DNA from: Candidatus Coatesbacteria bacterium RBG_13_66_14
Lineage (GTDB): Bacteria > RBG-13-66-14
NCBI GenBank assembly: GCA_001774505.1
Contig: MFAF01000076.1
Span: 243 to 6,635, forward strand
Length of the DNA stretch: 6,393 nt
Direction of reading: 5' to 3'
Shown here: piece after piece, positions 1 to 6,177 of the stretch
Layout of the letters: the number at the start of each line of letters is the position of its first letter
How positions within the stretch are numbered: position 1 is the stretch's first letter
Notes under the pieces: model-generated
The model's database searches: none
The model's input: only the letters and a program-made list of their open reading frames with translations
What the model was told of the DNA's origin: nothing
Position numbers and translations under genes: made by a program

Positions 1-3000
1 TGTCCCGGGAGTAGGAGACGTAAAGGTCTCGGAAGAGGTACTTCCCCATGGTGATGTCGAGGCGGTCTATCTCCCCCGACTCGGCGATGCCCTCGATCTT
101 GAGGGTGTCCAGCCCCACGGCCTCACGGGCGAGACGCTGCAGCTTGGTCTCGATGAAGCTGGCCAGGTAGAAGGCAGCCTGCCCGGTGGCGTGCCGCGTG
201 GCCCCCTCCGCGCCCTGCTCCGCGAGCATCTGCTGGTAGTCGTCCCATGTCATGTCCAGGGCGACGAGCATGATGATGTCGCGTTCCGGCCACTCGGGGT
301 GTTCGGCGCAGGAGAGGGTTATCACCGGCTCCGACAGCCTGCCGCCGACGTTGACGACCAGGGTGAGGTTCTCCGTGGTTTGGCCCGCGGCGCGCCGGCG
401 CATCCGGCTCGAGGCCCGGATGTCCAGGGTGGGGTCCGGCGGGACCATGCGGTCGAAGCTGATCACGCCGGAGTCCAGGTCGAAGGCCTTGTTGAGGAAG
501 TAGACGCTCCCGCGCCGGGTGACCAGGTCGCCGCCCAGCGCCAGGTCGCCGCCGGCGAGGGTCAGGCGCAGATCGGCCCCCACCTCCAACTCCGCCAGGT
601 CCGACCTGATCCAGAGGTTCTTCTCGGCGACGATCCGCAGGTCGAGCCGGAGGGGAGATTCAGCGCCGTTCTCGGCGGGCCGCCCGACCGCCACCGTCCC
701 ACTCTCTCCCAGCGGCAGGTCCATGTTGCCGTCCACAACCTCGACCAGCCCGGTCACCGAGGTTCCCGAAGCCCCGGTCTCGACGTCCACCTCCAGGTTG
801 AACTCCCCCGAGAAGAGGTCGGCCAGGTTCCTCACCCGCAGGCCCCGACCCGTGAGCTTCAAGCCGCCGTCGAGACGGTCCGGCCCATAGGCGAGGGCTC
901 CGGCGCCGACCAGCTCCCCGCCGCCCACCAGGCACCGGAAGGCCGTCAGCTCGACGGTACGGGGTGTGAAATTCAGCTCCACGACAAGGTCGTTCAATGT
1001 CACGTTGTAATCGTACAGCTCCAGCTTCTTCACCCGGGCGTGGACCCGGCCGTCGGCCTGGAGCCGATCCACGGGACCGGAGACCAGCCCCTGCGCCGAC
1101 ACGTTCCCGTCCTCCACCTCCACCGTGTCGGGCATGAACGGCAGGTCGTCCAGGGGGAAGTCGTACGCGCCGAAGTAGAGCTCCAGCGGCCGTTCAATGG
1201 AGGTGAGGCCGAGACGTCCCACGGCGTCCAGGGAGCCGCCCACCAGCGAGGCGTCCAGCCCGACGAGGCGGACCTCCTCGCCGGTGAGCTCCGCGTCCAG
1301 ATGGAGGTTCTCCACCTCGAACCCCTCGGTGCCGATTTTCCGGGCGGTGAGGGTCAGCGTCCCGAGGCTTGCGTCACCGTCACCGAAAGGCAGAGGCTCC
1401 ACACCGGCCAGGGCGTCCACCAGCTCTCCCAAATTCACGCCGGGGCGGATGACGAGCCCCAGCGCCAGGTTCTGCAGATGGTATCCCTCGCAGGCGACGC
1501 CCGCCAGGCTGAGCTCGAGGTTCACCTGAGGTTCCACGAGCCGACCCGCGACCTCCAGGTTCAGCCGGGCCAGGCCGGATACGTGGTTCTCCGAGAGGCC
1601 CAGCGCGGACGAAATGGCTCCCAGGTCCACCTCGGGGGCACGGAGCCGGGCGGAAATTTTCTCGTCCCCGAAGGAGTATGTCCCCCCCAGCGAGACGGAG
1701 CCGGCGGCGGTCACCAGCTCCACGTCCTCCACCCTCACCCCGCTCCCGGTCAGCTCCGTGACGAAGGGGCGGGAGTTCAGGATGTCGAAGTCGTGGTACA
1801 CGACGTGTATGAGGTCGGTGGATAAGAGGACGTCGGTCCCGGGTGAACCGGGCCCGAGGAGCCGGAAGGCGCCCCTGTAGAAGAGGGATGTTTCCGGATC
1901 CACGACGAGGTAGAGCTGCTCGATTTCGCCCGTATCGCCGGCAAGGCTCAGGCGTCCCTCCAGTTCCTCGAAGGTCCTCCCGGCGACCGTGATGCCCGCC
2001 AGGTGAAGCTCGCCGCTGAACGCCGGCCGGTCGGTGAGGGACAGCGCGCCGCTGACGCGCCCCTCGGCCACCCGGTTCCCGCCGTACCCCGCGTTGCGCG
2101 CGTCCAGGTCGAAGCCCAGGTCGCTCAGGCCGATCCCCTCCCCGGTCGAGCTCAGGCGCAGGCTGCCCGAACACCGAGCCTCACCGACGGTGAACCCGGC
2201 GCAGGAGCCGTGGTCGAGGAGGAGCTCGAAGCGGGCGGCCAGGTTATCCGTGGTGCCCTCCAGGGAGGCGCGGAAGTCGAGGTTCCCCGCCAGGTCGGGC
2301 TCTCCGGCCAGCCCGGCCAATCTGTCCAGCGGCACCCCGCGGCCGTCCACGGCAAAGGCCAGCCCGGAGGAGGCGATGCGCCCGCGGGCGTTGATCCGGG
2401 CGCCGCCTATGCTCAACAGGCCCTCGGTTAACACGAATTCGTCCGGTGTGCCGTGGCCGGCCAGGCGGAGCCCGTTGATGCGCACCCCCCTGAGCCGGCT
2501 GGGGAAGAGGACGACCTTGGCGGTGATGCCGTCCACTGCGCCGTCATCCCCGCGGACGGTCACCCGGCCGTTGAAGTCGCCGGGCCATTCGGCCAGGGTC
2601 AGGGGCGCCAGCTCGGCGGGGTCCAGGCCGTAGAAATCCAGGTCGGCCTCGATGGTTGGCCGCTCCCCGGAGAAGTCCAGCGTCGCCGAGCCGGAGGCCC
2701 GACCGCTGCCCCGGCGCAGGCGGAGGGCTTCCAGCGCGAACCGTCCGTCCGCGTATCCACCCGAGAGCTCCAGGCGGTCGAGGAGGCACCCTCCGGCGGA
2801 GGGGTTGTGCACCTTCAGCGCGAACCGGGCCCGGGGATCGGCGATAGTGCCTTCTAGACGACAGACGAGCTCGGTGTCGCCGGCCGGGGCGAGATCCCCG
2901 AAACCCAGGTTCCGGAGCTCGGTCAGTGAAAAGTGGGGCGAGTAGACGTCGAAGTCCAGCCGGTCCGTCTCCGGTTCCAGTTCTCCCGCCACGTAAATCA

Positions 3001-3763
3001 TCGAGGAGGAGGTGACGATGGTCACGCCGTCGAACCGGATGGGACCGTCCTCGAAGACCTTCATCCCGCCGTAGACACGGAAGGTTCCGCCCGGGTACAG
3101 GTTCGTCCTGCCGCTTATATCGATGCCTTTTAAGCCCACGTCCCCCGCTTCCAGGTCGAGGGACACCCGTCCCGAGAAGCCGTCGCACTCCAGGTCCGAC
3201 TGCCCCTCGTCGAGGAAGTCGTAAAGGAATTCGGCGTTCACCAGCCTCACGTCGTCAACGATCAGCGGCGGCGCCGCCGCCCTCTCCTCGCCCCGCCTTC
3301 TGAAAATCTCCGTCACGTTGAGCCGGTCGCCCGGCAGCTCTTCCAGAACGACCTCGGCGCCCACCACCCGGGCCACGCGGAGCCGCACCTCGCCGGCGAG
3401 CATCTCGAAAGGGTCGTACTCCACCTCCGTTTCCTTCACCACAACGAAGTAAGGCGCCTTGTAATCGGGTGGATTGGCGATGGTTACGTCGCGCACCGTG
3501 GCGCCGGTAAAGAGCACCCCCTCCAGGCCGCCGATGGAGAAGTCCGCGTTGTACTTTTCACCGAGGGACTCCTCCACGGTCCGGATGATCCAGCGTTTGA
3601 CGAAGGGGGTCTGGAGAAGGATGAAAACGATGACGACCAGCCCCAGCGCCGAGCAGACGGTCCACACCAGGACCTTCAGGCAGACGCGCAGCCAGCGGGG
3701 CCACCGCCCGCGGGGAGGGTGTGTATCTGCGGTGGCACTGGATTTGGCGTTCTTCGGGCTCAT
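1..3763 (-). CDS. tamB: TamB-like AsmA-superfamily inner-membrane-anchored protein (C-terminus cut by window edge)
   Basis: One open minus-strand frame of 1254 codons, still open at the left edge. Start: ATG at 3763-3761 with in-frame stops TGA and TAA just upstream (3784-3779), so no longer N-terminus is possible; an AAGGGA lies about 11 nt before it. Seen: a basic N-terminus, one membrane segment at about residues 31-50, then QTPFVKRWI, a juxtamembrane motif usual in AsmA/TamB proteins. Next come about 850 residues of alternating beta-strand character with many GxLxL-type repeats. A C-terminal TamB (DUF490) domain follows, with RRGSVYFLNKAFDLDSGVIS near residue 1083, VNVGGRLSEPVITLS further on, and MGKYLFRDLYVSYSRD as the last residues visible. 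Family knowledge: TamB spans the periplasm as a hydrophobic beta-groove, pairs with TamA/BamA-type barrels, and is implicated in phospholipid transport to, and protein assembly in, the outer membrane. E. coli TamB has about 1259 residues, so only some tens of residues are probably missing. Partners are not visible. Family call strong; exact role inferred. Confidence 0.9.
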   Translation of the reverse strand, partial: MSPKNAKSSATADTHPPRGRWPRWLRVCLKVLVWTVCSALGLVVIVFILLQTPFVKRWIIRTVEESLGEKYNADFSIGGLEGVLFTGATVRDVTIANPPDYKAPYFVVVKETEVEYDPFEMLAGEVRLRVARVVGAEVVLEELPGDRLNVTEIFRRRGEERAAAPPLIVDDVRLVNAEFLYDFLDEGQSDLECDGFSGRVSLDLEAGDVGLKGIDISGRTNLYPGGTFRVYGGMKVFEDGPIRFDGVTIVTSSSMIYVAGELEPETDRLDFDVYSPHFSLTELRNLGFGDLAPAGDTELVCRLEGTIADPRARFALKVHNPSAGGCLLDRLELSGGYADGRFALEALRLRRGSGRASGSATLDFSGERPTIEADLDFYGLDPAELAPLTLAEWPGDFNGRVTVRGDDGAVDGITAKVVLFPSRLRGVRINGLRLAGHGTPDEFVLTEGLLSIGGARINARGRIASSGLAFAVDGRGVPLDRLAGLAGEPDLAGNLDFRASLEGTTDNLAARFELLLDHGSCAGFTVGEARCSGSLRLSSTGEGIGLSDLGFDLDARNAGYGGNRVAEGRVSGALSLTDRPAFSGELHLAGITVAGRTFEELEGRLSLAGDTGEIEQLYLVVDPETSLFYRGAFRLLGPGSPGTDVLLSTDLIHVVYHDFDILNSRPFVTELTGSGVRVEDVELVTAAGSVSLGGTYSFGDEKISARLRAPEVDLGAISSALGLSENHVSGLARLNLEVAGRLVEPQVNLELSLAGVACEGYHLQNLALGLVIRPGVNLGELVDALAGVEPLPFGDGDASLGTLTLTARKIGTEGFEVENLHLDAELTGEEVRLVGLDASLVGGSLDAVGRLGLTSIERPLELYFGAYDFPLDDLPFMPDTVEVEDGNVSAQGLVSGPVDRLQADGRVHARVKKLELYDYNVTLNDLVVELNFTPRTVELTAFRCLVGGGELVGAGALAYGPDRLDGGLKLTGRGLRVRNLADLFSGEFNLEVDVETGASGTSVTGLVEVVDGNMDLPLGESGTVAVGRPAENGAESPLRLDLRIVAEKNLWIRSDLAELEVGADLRLTLAGGDLALGGDLVTRRGSVYFLNKAFDLDSGVISFDRMVPPDPTLDIRASSRMRRRAAGQTTENLTLVVNVGGRLSEPVITLSCAEHPEWPERDIIMLVALDMTWDDYQQMLAEQGAEGATRHATGQAAFYLASFIETKLQRLAREAVGLDTLKIEGIAESGEIDRLDITMGKYLFRDLYVSYSRD

Positions 3764-3859
3764 CGGTTGCGCGTTCCCTTATCACCACGGCTTGCTTCAC
3801 AGCCTCTCACAAGTTCGGACAAGCGTACCACGACGCCGGTCGGGTGGCAATCCGCGGGG
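3764..3859. other. tamB leader side of the divergent intergenic region
   Basis: This is the stretch between the tamB start and the -35 box of the rightward promoter. It should contain the leftward tamB promoter, but reading the minus strand I find no convincing -35/-10 pair. TTGTCC and TTGTGA occur, but without an acceptable -10 at 16-18 bp. It holds no ORF that looks real. The tamB promoter may be of a non-housekeeping type or overlap the rnfB promoter. Confidence 0.4.
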
Positions 3860-3888
3860 TTGACTGCCCCCCCGAGTCTCTTTATAAT
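3860..3888 (+). promoter_or_regulatory. sigma70-type promoter for rnfB
   Basis: TTGACT at 3860-3865 and a perfect TATAAT at 3883-3888 are separated by exactly 17 bp. That is 11 of 12 consensus positions at the optimal spacing, in GC-rich DNA where such AT-rich boxes are rare by chance. The predicted transcription start is about 3894-3896, giving a leader of about 77 nt before the rnfB ATG. It is the strongest promoter visible in the window and suggests substantial housekeeping expression of rnfB. Confidence 0.85.
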
Positions 3889-3895
3889 CTGCGGC

Positions 3896-3930
3896 CGAAG
3901 GCAACGAGGGGGTAAAACCCCTTGCCTTCG
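3896..3930 (+). promoter_or_regulatory. 5'-leader hairpin at the predicted mRNA start of rnfB
   Basis: The 9-nt arms CGAAGGCAA (3896-3904) and TTGCCTTCG (3922-3930) are perfect inverse complements. Inside them GGGG (3909-3912) pairs with CCCC (3918-3921) around a TAAAA loop, leaving a small bulge CGAG on the 5' side. The hairpin begins at or within one or two bases of the predicted +1, so it would cap the transcript. It has no U-tract, so it is not an intrinsic terminator. A 5' stabiliser, a protein-binding site, or simply a member of the local palindrome family are all possible. Confidence 0.6.
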
Positions 3931-3971
3931 AGCGCGTCGCCCGCCGCAACCGCGTACTCAAGCGAGGAAAG

Positions 3972-4811
3972 ATGGACCTGACGGCCCTCGTCTACGCCGT
4001 TATCTGCCTGGGCGCCCTGGGGCTTGGGTTCGGCTTCGCCCTGGGCGTGGTGGCCAAGAAGTTCGGCATCGAGGTGGACCCCAAGGTTGCCGAGATCCAG
4101 GACAACCTGCCCGGCGCCAACTGCGGCGCCTGCGGTTTCCCCGGCTGCTCCGGCTACGCCGAGGCGGTGGCCACCGGCAAGGCGCCGGTGACCGGCTGCA
4201 CCCCGGGCGGAGACCCCGTGGCCGCGATAATCTCAAAAATCATGGGCGTCGCCGCCGAGGGGACGCGGAAGATGATGGCCGTCGTCCGCTGCCAGGGAGA
4301 CCACGAGCGCGCCGTGGACGCCTACACCTACTACGGCGTGCCGCGGTGCTCGGTTGCCGCGGGCCTGGATTCGGGCCACAAGGCCTGCACTTACGGCTGC
4401 CTGGGCTTCGGCGACTGCGTGGAGGCGTGCCCCTTCGACGCCCTGTTCATGAGCGCCGCCGGCCTCCCGGTGGTGGTCGAGGAGAAATGCACCGCCTGCG
4501 GGGCCTGCGTGCGCGCCTGCCCCCGGGACATCATCGCGCTCATCCCCGCCGACGAGTCGGTTTACCTGGGCTGCGTCAACCGCGGCCGGGGAAAGGCGGT
4601 CAAGGACGCCTGCCGGGTCGGCTGCATCGGCTGCTCCATCTGCGCCAAGGAGAAGGGCAACCCCAGGGGCGGGATCGAGATGGACGACGCCCTGCCGGTG
4701 CTGGACTTCGACCATCCGGGGCACGATTTCAGCGACGCCCTGCGGGCCTGCCCGCAGTCGAGTTTCGTCCGGCGGCTGCCCGCCGCGGTGGAGGTCCAAA
4801 AGGCCTCGTAG
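3972..4811 (+). CDS. rnfB: RnfB, iron-sulfur subunit of an Rnf-type ion-translocating ferredoxin:NAD+ oxidoreductase (stand-alone, long form)
   Basis: 279 residues, starting at ATG 3972 behind GAGGA about 3 nt upstream (rather close spacing). In order: a hydrophobic N-terminal membrane segment (about 5-28); the RnfB-type Fe-S motif C51-x2-C54-x4-C59-x16-C76; extra conserved-type cysteines C107 and C126; a two-cluster ferredoxin region with C139, C143, C149, C153-Pro and C173, C176, C179, C183-Pro; then C201, C214, C218, C221, C224 and a final C260-Pro. Family knowledge: RnfB accepts electrons from reduced ferredoxin on the cytoplasmic side of the membrane-bound Rnf complex. Short RnfB/RsxB has about 190 residues; this longer form resembles those of Bacteroidetes and Clostridia. 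Odd points: no other rnf gene lies nearby, it has its own promoter and terminator, and its last ferredoxin motif lacks the fourth cysteine (K228) and most of the partner motif. It may serve an Rnf complex encoded elsewhere or act as an independent electron carrier. Confidence 0.9.
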   Translation: MDLTALVYAVICLGALGLGFGFALGVVAKKFGIEVDPKVAEIQDNLPGANCGACGFPGCSGYAEAVATGKAPVTGCTPGGDPVAAIISKIMGVAAEGTRKMMAVVRCQGDHERAVDAYTYYGVPRCSVAAGLDSGHKACTYGCLGFGDCVEACPFDALFMSAAGLPVVVEEKCTACGACVRACPRDIIALIPADESVYLGCVNRGRGKAVKDACRVGCIGCSICAKEKGNPRGGIEMDDALPVLDFDHPGHDFSDALRACPQSSFVRRLPAAVEVQKAS

Positions 4812-4830
4812 CGGTTGTCGGTTCATAAAT

Positions 4831-4857
4831 ACCTCACCCATCGGGTGAGGTTTTTTT
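4831..4857 (+). terminator. intrinsic terminator of rnfB
   Basis: CCTCACCC (4832-4839) and GGGTGAGG (4843-4850) form an 8-bp GC-rich stem closed by a 3-nt loop and followed directly by seven T (4851-4857). A4831 can add one more pair with the first T. It lies 20 nt after the rnfB stop codon. With the upstream promoter it delimits rnfB as a single-gene transcript. Confidence 0.92.
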
Positions 4858-4892
4858 AGCCAGAATACCCACCCCAATTGTAAAACCTCGTA

Positions 4893-4953
4893 GGGGCCGA
4901 CCGACGGCGCGCCGTTCAGGTTGGCCCGCGGGCGACCGCAGAGAGTCGCCCCC
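4893..4953. repeat. intergenic palindromic element A (cruciform plus GGGCGAC hairpin)
   Basis: Two adjacent inverted repeats are seen. The first pairs GGGCCGACC (4894-4902) with GGTTGGCCC (4919-4927), with one G-T wobble, and encloses the 12-bp perfect palindrome ACGGCGCGCCGT (4904-4915). The second pairs GGGCGAC (4930-4936) with GTCGCCC (4945-4951) around an 8-nt loop. No reading frame here resembles a protein. From memory, intergenic elements beginning GTAGGGGC and carrying GGGCGAC/GTCGCCC arms recur in many copies in some uncultivated-lineage genomes; this copy count is not testable here. A dispersed REP/MITE-like element is the likely reading. Confidence 0.6.
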
Positions 4954-4968
4954 AAGTCATCGCAACCT

Positions 4969-5034
4969 GGGGTGAGGGGTGCGGCGGTTTCCCTCTCCCT
5001 GTGGGAGCGGCGCGCCGACGGGCTAGGGTGAGGG
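4969..5034. repeat. intergenic element B bounded by GGGTGAGGG direct repeats
   Basis: GGGGTGAGGGG (4969-4979) and AGGGTGAGGG (5025-5034) flank a body with the hairpin CTCCC-TGT-GGGAG (4995-5007) and the palindrome CGGCGCGCCG (5008-5017). That palindrome also sits at the heart of element A (4905-4914). The reverse complement begins CCCTCACCCTAGCCC and ends in GGGAGAGGG, the form of a common dispersed intergenic repeat in GC-rich bacterial genomes (recalled, not searched). It is non-coding as far as can be seen. Confidence 0.55.
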
Positions 5035-5049
5035 CTACCTTAAATAAAC

Positions 5050-5071
5050 GGCGGGGATTAAAATCCCCGCC
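5050..5071 (-). terminator. perfect palindrome downstream of rnc, possible rnc terminator
   Basis: The arms GGCGGGGAT (5050-5058) and ATCCCCGCC (5063-5071) are exact inverse complements around TAAA, and the T and final A of the loop can also pair. It lies 36 nt beyond the rnc stop. Read on the minus strand the stem is followed by GTTTATTTAAGG, a T-rich but interrupted tail, so it could end rnc transcription. Its G4/C4 arms with an A/T centre resemble the hairpins at 3909-3921 and 6178-6197, so it may equally be a repeat-family member. Confidence 0.5.
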
Positions 5072-5107
5072 TATATTCGAATTCACGTAGAAGATTCGAC
5101 CCGACGC

Positions 5108-5800
5108 CTAATCCCCCAGCAGGTCCAGCGCGCGGGCCGCGGCCCTCGCCTCGGCCAGGCGCTTCGAACCGGCCTCCCCCTCGCCGCGCACCACCCCGTC
5201 CACGATGACCCGCGCCCGATAGCACCGCTCGTGGTCCGGCCCGCTCACCTCCCACTCGTAGCTCGGCTGGGTGAAATTCCGCCGGTGGCAGAGCTCCTGC
5301 AGCTTCCCCTTGGGGTTGTCCGTGGTCAACAGGTCGTCGTCGGTCACGCCCAGAAGTATCCGGCGGATGAAGTCGGCCACCACGGTGTAGCCGTGCTCGA
5401 GGAAGATCGCGCCCACCAGCGCCTCGAAGAGATCCTCGAGGAGCCCGCCGCGCGCGGCGCCCCCCGATTGCTCCTCCCCCTTGCCCAGCCGGACGAACTC
5501 GCCGAGCCCCAGCTCCCGCCCCATCCGGGCGAGGTTCTCCCCCTTGACGTGGGTGGCCCGCTCCTGGGTGAGGTCCCCCTCGCTGCCCCCGGGCAGGCTT
5601 TCGTACAGCTCCCGAGCCACCACCAGGTCTATCACCGCGTCGCCGAGGAACTCCAGGCGCTGGTAATCGCGTGTGTACTCCGGGTTCTCGTTGCGCCAGG
5701 AGGATTGGGTGAAGGCCTCGGCGAGGAGGTCGGTCCGGCGGAGTTGCAGGCCCGACAGCTTAAGCACCCTCCGTCTCAACTCGGTGAACTCAAGGTCCAT
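5108..5800 (-). CDS. rnc: ribonuclease III
   Basis: 230 residues, close to the usual length (E. coli 226). Start: ATG at 5800-5798, preceded at 5-nt spacing by GGGGAG; the open frame runs back to 5875, but those 25 residues overlap rnpA and resemble nothing. Seen: a catalytic endonuclease domain (about 1-150) with the family signature RLEFLGDAVIDL (48-59), supplying metal ligands E50 and D54, and LLEDLFEALVGAIFLEHG (120-137), supplying D123 and E126. A C-terminal double-stranded RNA-binding domain (about 160-230) begins NPKGKLQEL and carries GSKRLAEARAAARAL. The position matching E. coli E38 is Q47 (YQRLEFLGD). Role: cleaves double-stranded RNA in the cytoplasm, including rRNA precursors and structured mRNAs. 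It is the last gene of the rpmH-rnpA-rnc cluster, and its start lies inside the 3' end of rnpA, implying translational coupling with the RNase P protein. Confidence 0.96.
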   Translation of the reverse strand: MDLEFTELRRRVLKLSGLQLRRTDLLAEAFTQSSWRNENPEYTRDYQRLEFLGDAVIDLVVARELYESLPGGSEGDLTQERATHVKGENLARMGRELGLGEFVRLGKGEEQSGGAARGGLLEDLFEALVGAIFLEHGYTVVADFIRRILLGVTDDDLLTTDNPKGKLQELCHRRNFTQPSYEWEVSGPDHERCYRARVIVDGVVRGEGEAGSKRLAEARAAARALDLLGD

Positions 5801-6152
5801 CTTCACTCCCCAAAAGACCGGCCCGCTCCCACAGCTCCAGCGCCAGGAGGCGCAGCTCGCCCCCGGGCAGCTCACCCGCCCCCGGTCCGGCCACCAGCGC
5901 CAGATGGGCGGGGCTTTGAATCAAGTGCCGATTGAGGCGGAAAAGTTCGCGCAGACGCCGGCGGACGCGGTTGCGCACCACCGCGTTCCCCACTTTGCGC
6001 CCCGCCACCGTCGTGTAGCGCACCCCCTCGACCCCCTCCGCCAACCAGACGAGGCGGAGCGGGCCCGATTGCAGGCGCCTTCCCGACCGGAAGAGCCGGC
6101 GGAAGTCACGAGCGGAGGTCAGCCTCGACGAGCGCGGGTAGGTGTATCGCAT
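5790..6152 (-). CDS. rnpA: ribonuclease P protein component
   Basis: 120 residues from ATG 6152, typical for RnpA. Seen: the N-terminal pattern RLTSARDFRRLFRSGRRL (about 10-27) and the RNA-binding signature VVRNRVRRRLRELFR in the middle, with the family's RNR-x2-R core; the protein is strongly basic. Role: binds the RNA subunit of RNase P and assists removal of 5' leaders from tRNA precursors in the cytoplasm. Start: an in-frame ATG 18 nt further upstream (6170) would add MGYNGP; neither has a visible Shine-Dalgarno, and I prefer 6152 because the family normally starts shortly before the RLxxxxDF motif. The stop TGA (5792-5790) lies past the rnc start, an 11-nt overlap. It follows rpmH, the usual bacterial partner, but precedes rnc rather than yidD/yidC. 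Confidence 0.95.
   Translation of the reverse strand: MRYTYPRSSRLTSARDFRRLFRSGRRLQSGPLRLVWLAEGVEGVRYTTVAGRKVGNAVVRNRVRRRLRELFRLNRHLIQSPAHLALVAGPGAGELPGGELRLLALELWERAGLLGSEDGP
5806..5811 (-). promoter_or_regulatory. ribosome binding site fixing the rnc start
   Basis: On the minus strand GGGGAG is followed by TGAAG and then ATG (5800). This good Shine-Dalgarno match at 5-nt spacing lies within the last codons of rnpA. It supports the internal methionine over the longer frame starting at 5875. Confidence 0.75.
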
Positions 6153-6158
6153 CGGTCC

Positions 6159-6164
6159 ATTATA
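6159..6164 (-). promoter_or_regulatory. possible -10 box directly before rnpA
   Basis: On the minus strand a perfect TATAAT (6164-6159) ends 6 nt before the rnpA ATG at 6152, so initiation would fall at or beside the start codon (leaderless mRNA). No good -35 lies at 16-18 bp; the nearest is TTAAGC at 19 bp. The absence of a Shine-Dalgarno for rnpA fits a leaderless reading, but a single hexamer is weak evidence. Confidence 0.35.
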
Positions 6165-6177
6165 ACCCATCAGGGGG

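Noticed and set aside
388..396. A GGCGCGCC octamer within tamB resembling the core of elements A and B
   Set aside because: It lies in coding sequence with no surrounding element arms and is expected occasionally in DNA this GC-rich.
191..1825. A 544-codon plus-strand open frame opposite tamB, and several shorter ones through 3188
   Set aside because: The translations are rich in R, G, P, V, Q and H without any domain, as expected for frames antisense to a GC-rich gene. The minus-strand frame has clear TamB motifs and runs unbroken across all of them.
3719..4828. A 369-codon plus-strand frame covering rnfB
   Set aside because: It runs across the rnfB promoter and reads arginine/glycine-rich nonsense where the rnfB frame shows ordered cysteine motifs; it is a shadow.
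4233..4955. A 240-codon minus-strand frame across rnfB and its terminator
   Set aside because: It is antisense to the well-supported rnfB, starts within the repeat region, and shows no recognisable domain.
4858..5107. Possible CRISPR array, tRNA or small RNA gene in the gene-free stretch
   Set aside because: There are no regularly spaced identical repeats, no cloverleaf with a T-loop motif and no promoter there; the palindromes account for the structure.
5801..5875. N-terminal extension of RNase III to the upstream ATG at 5875
   Set aside because: The added 25 residues (cysteine/tryptophan-rich) are the shifted frame of rnpA, and a good ribosome binding site precedes the internal ATG at 5800.
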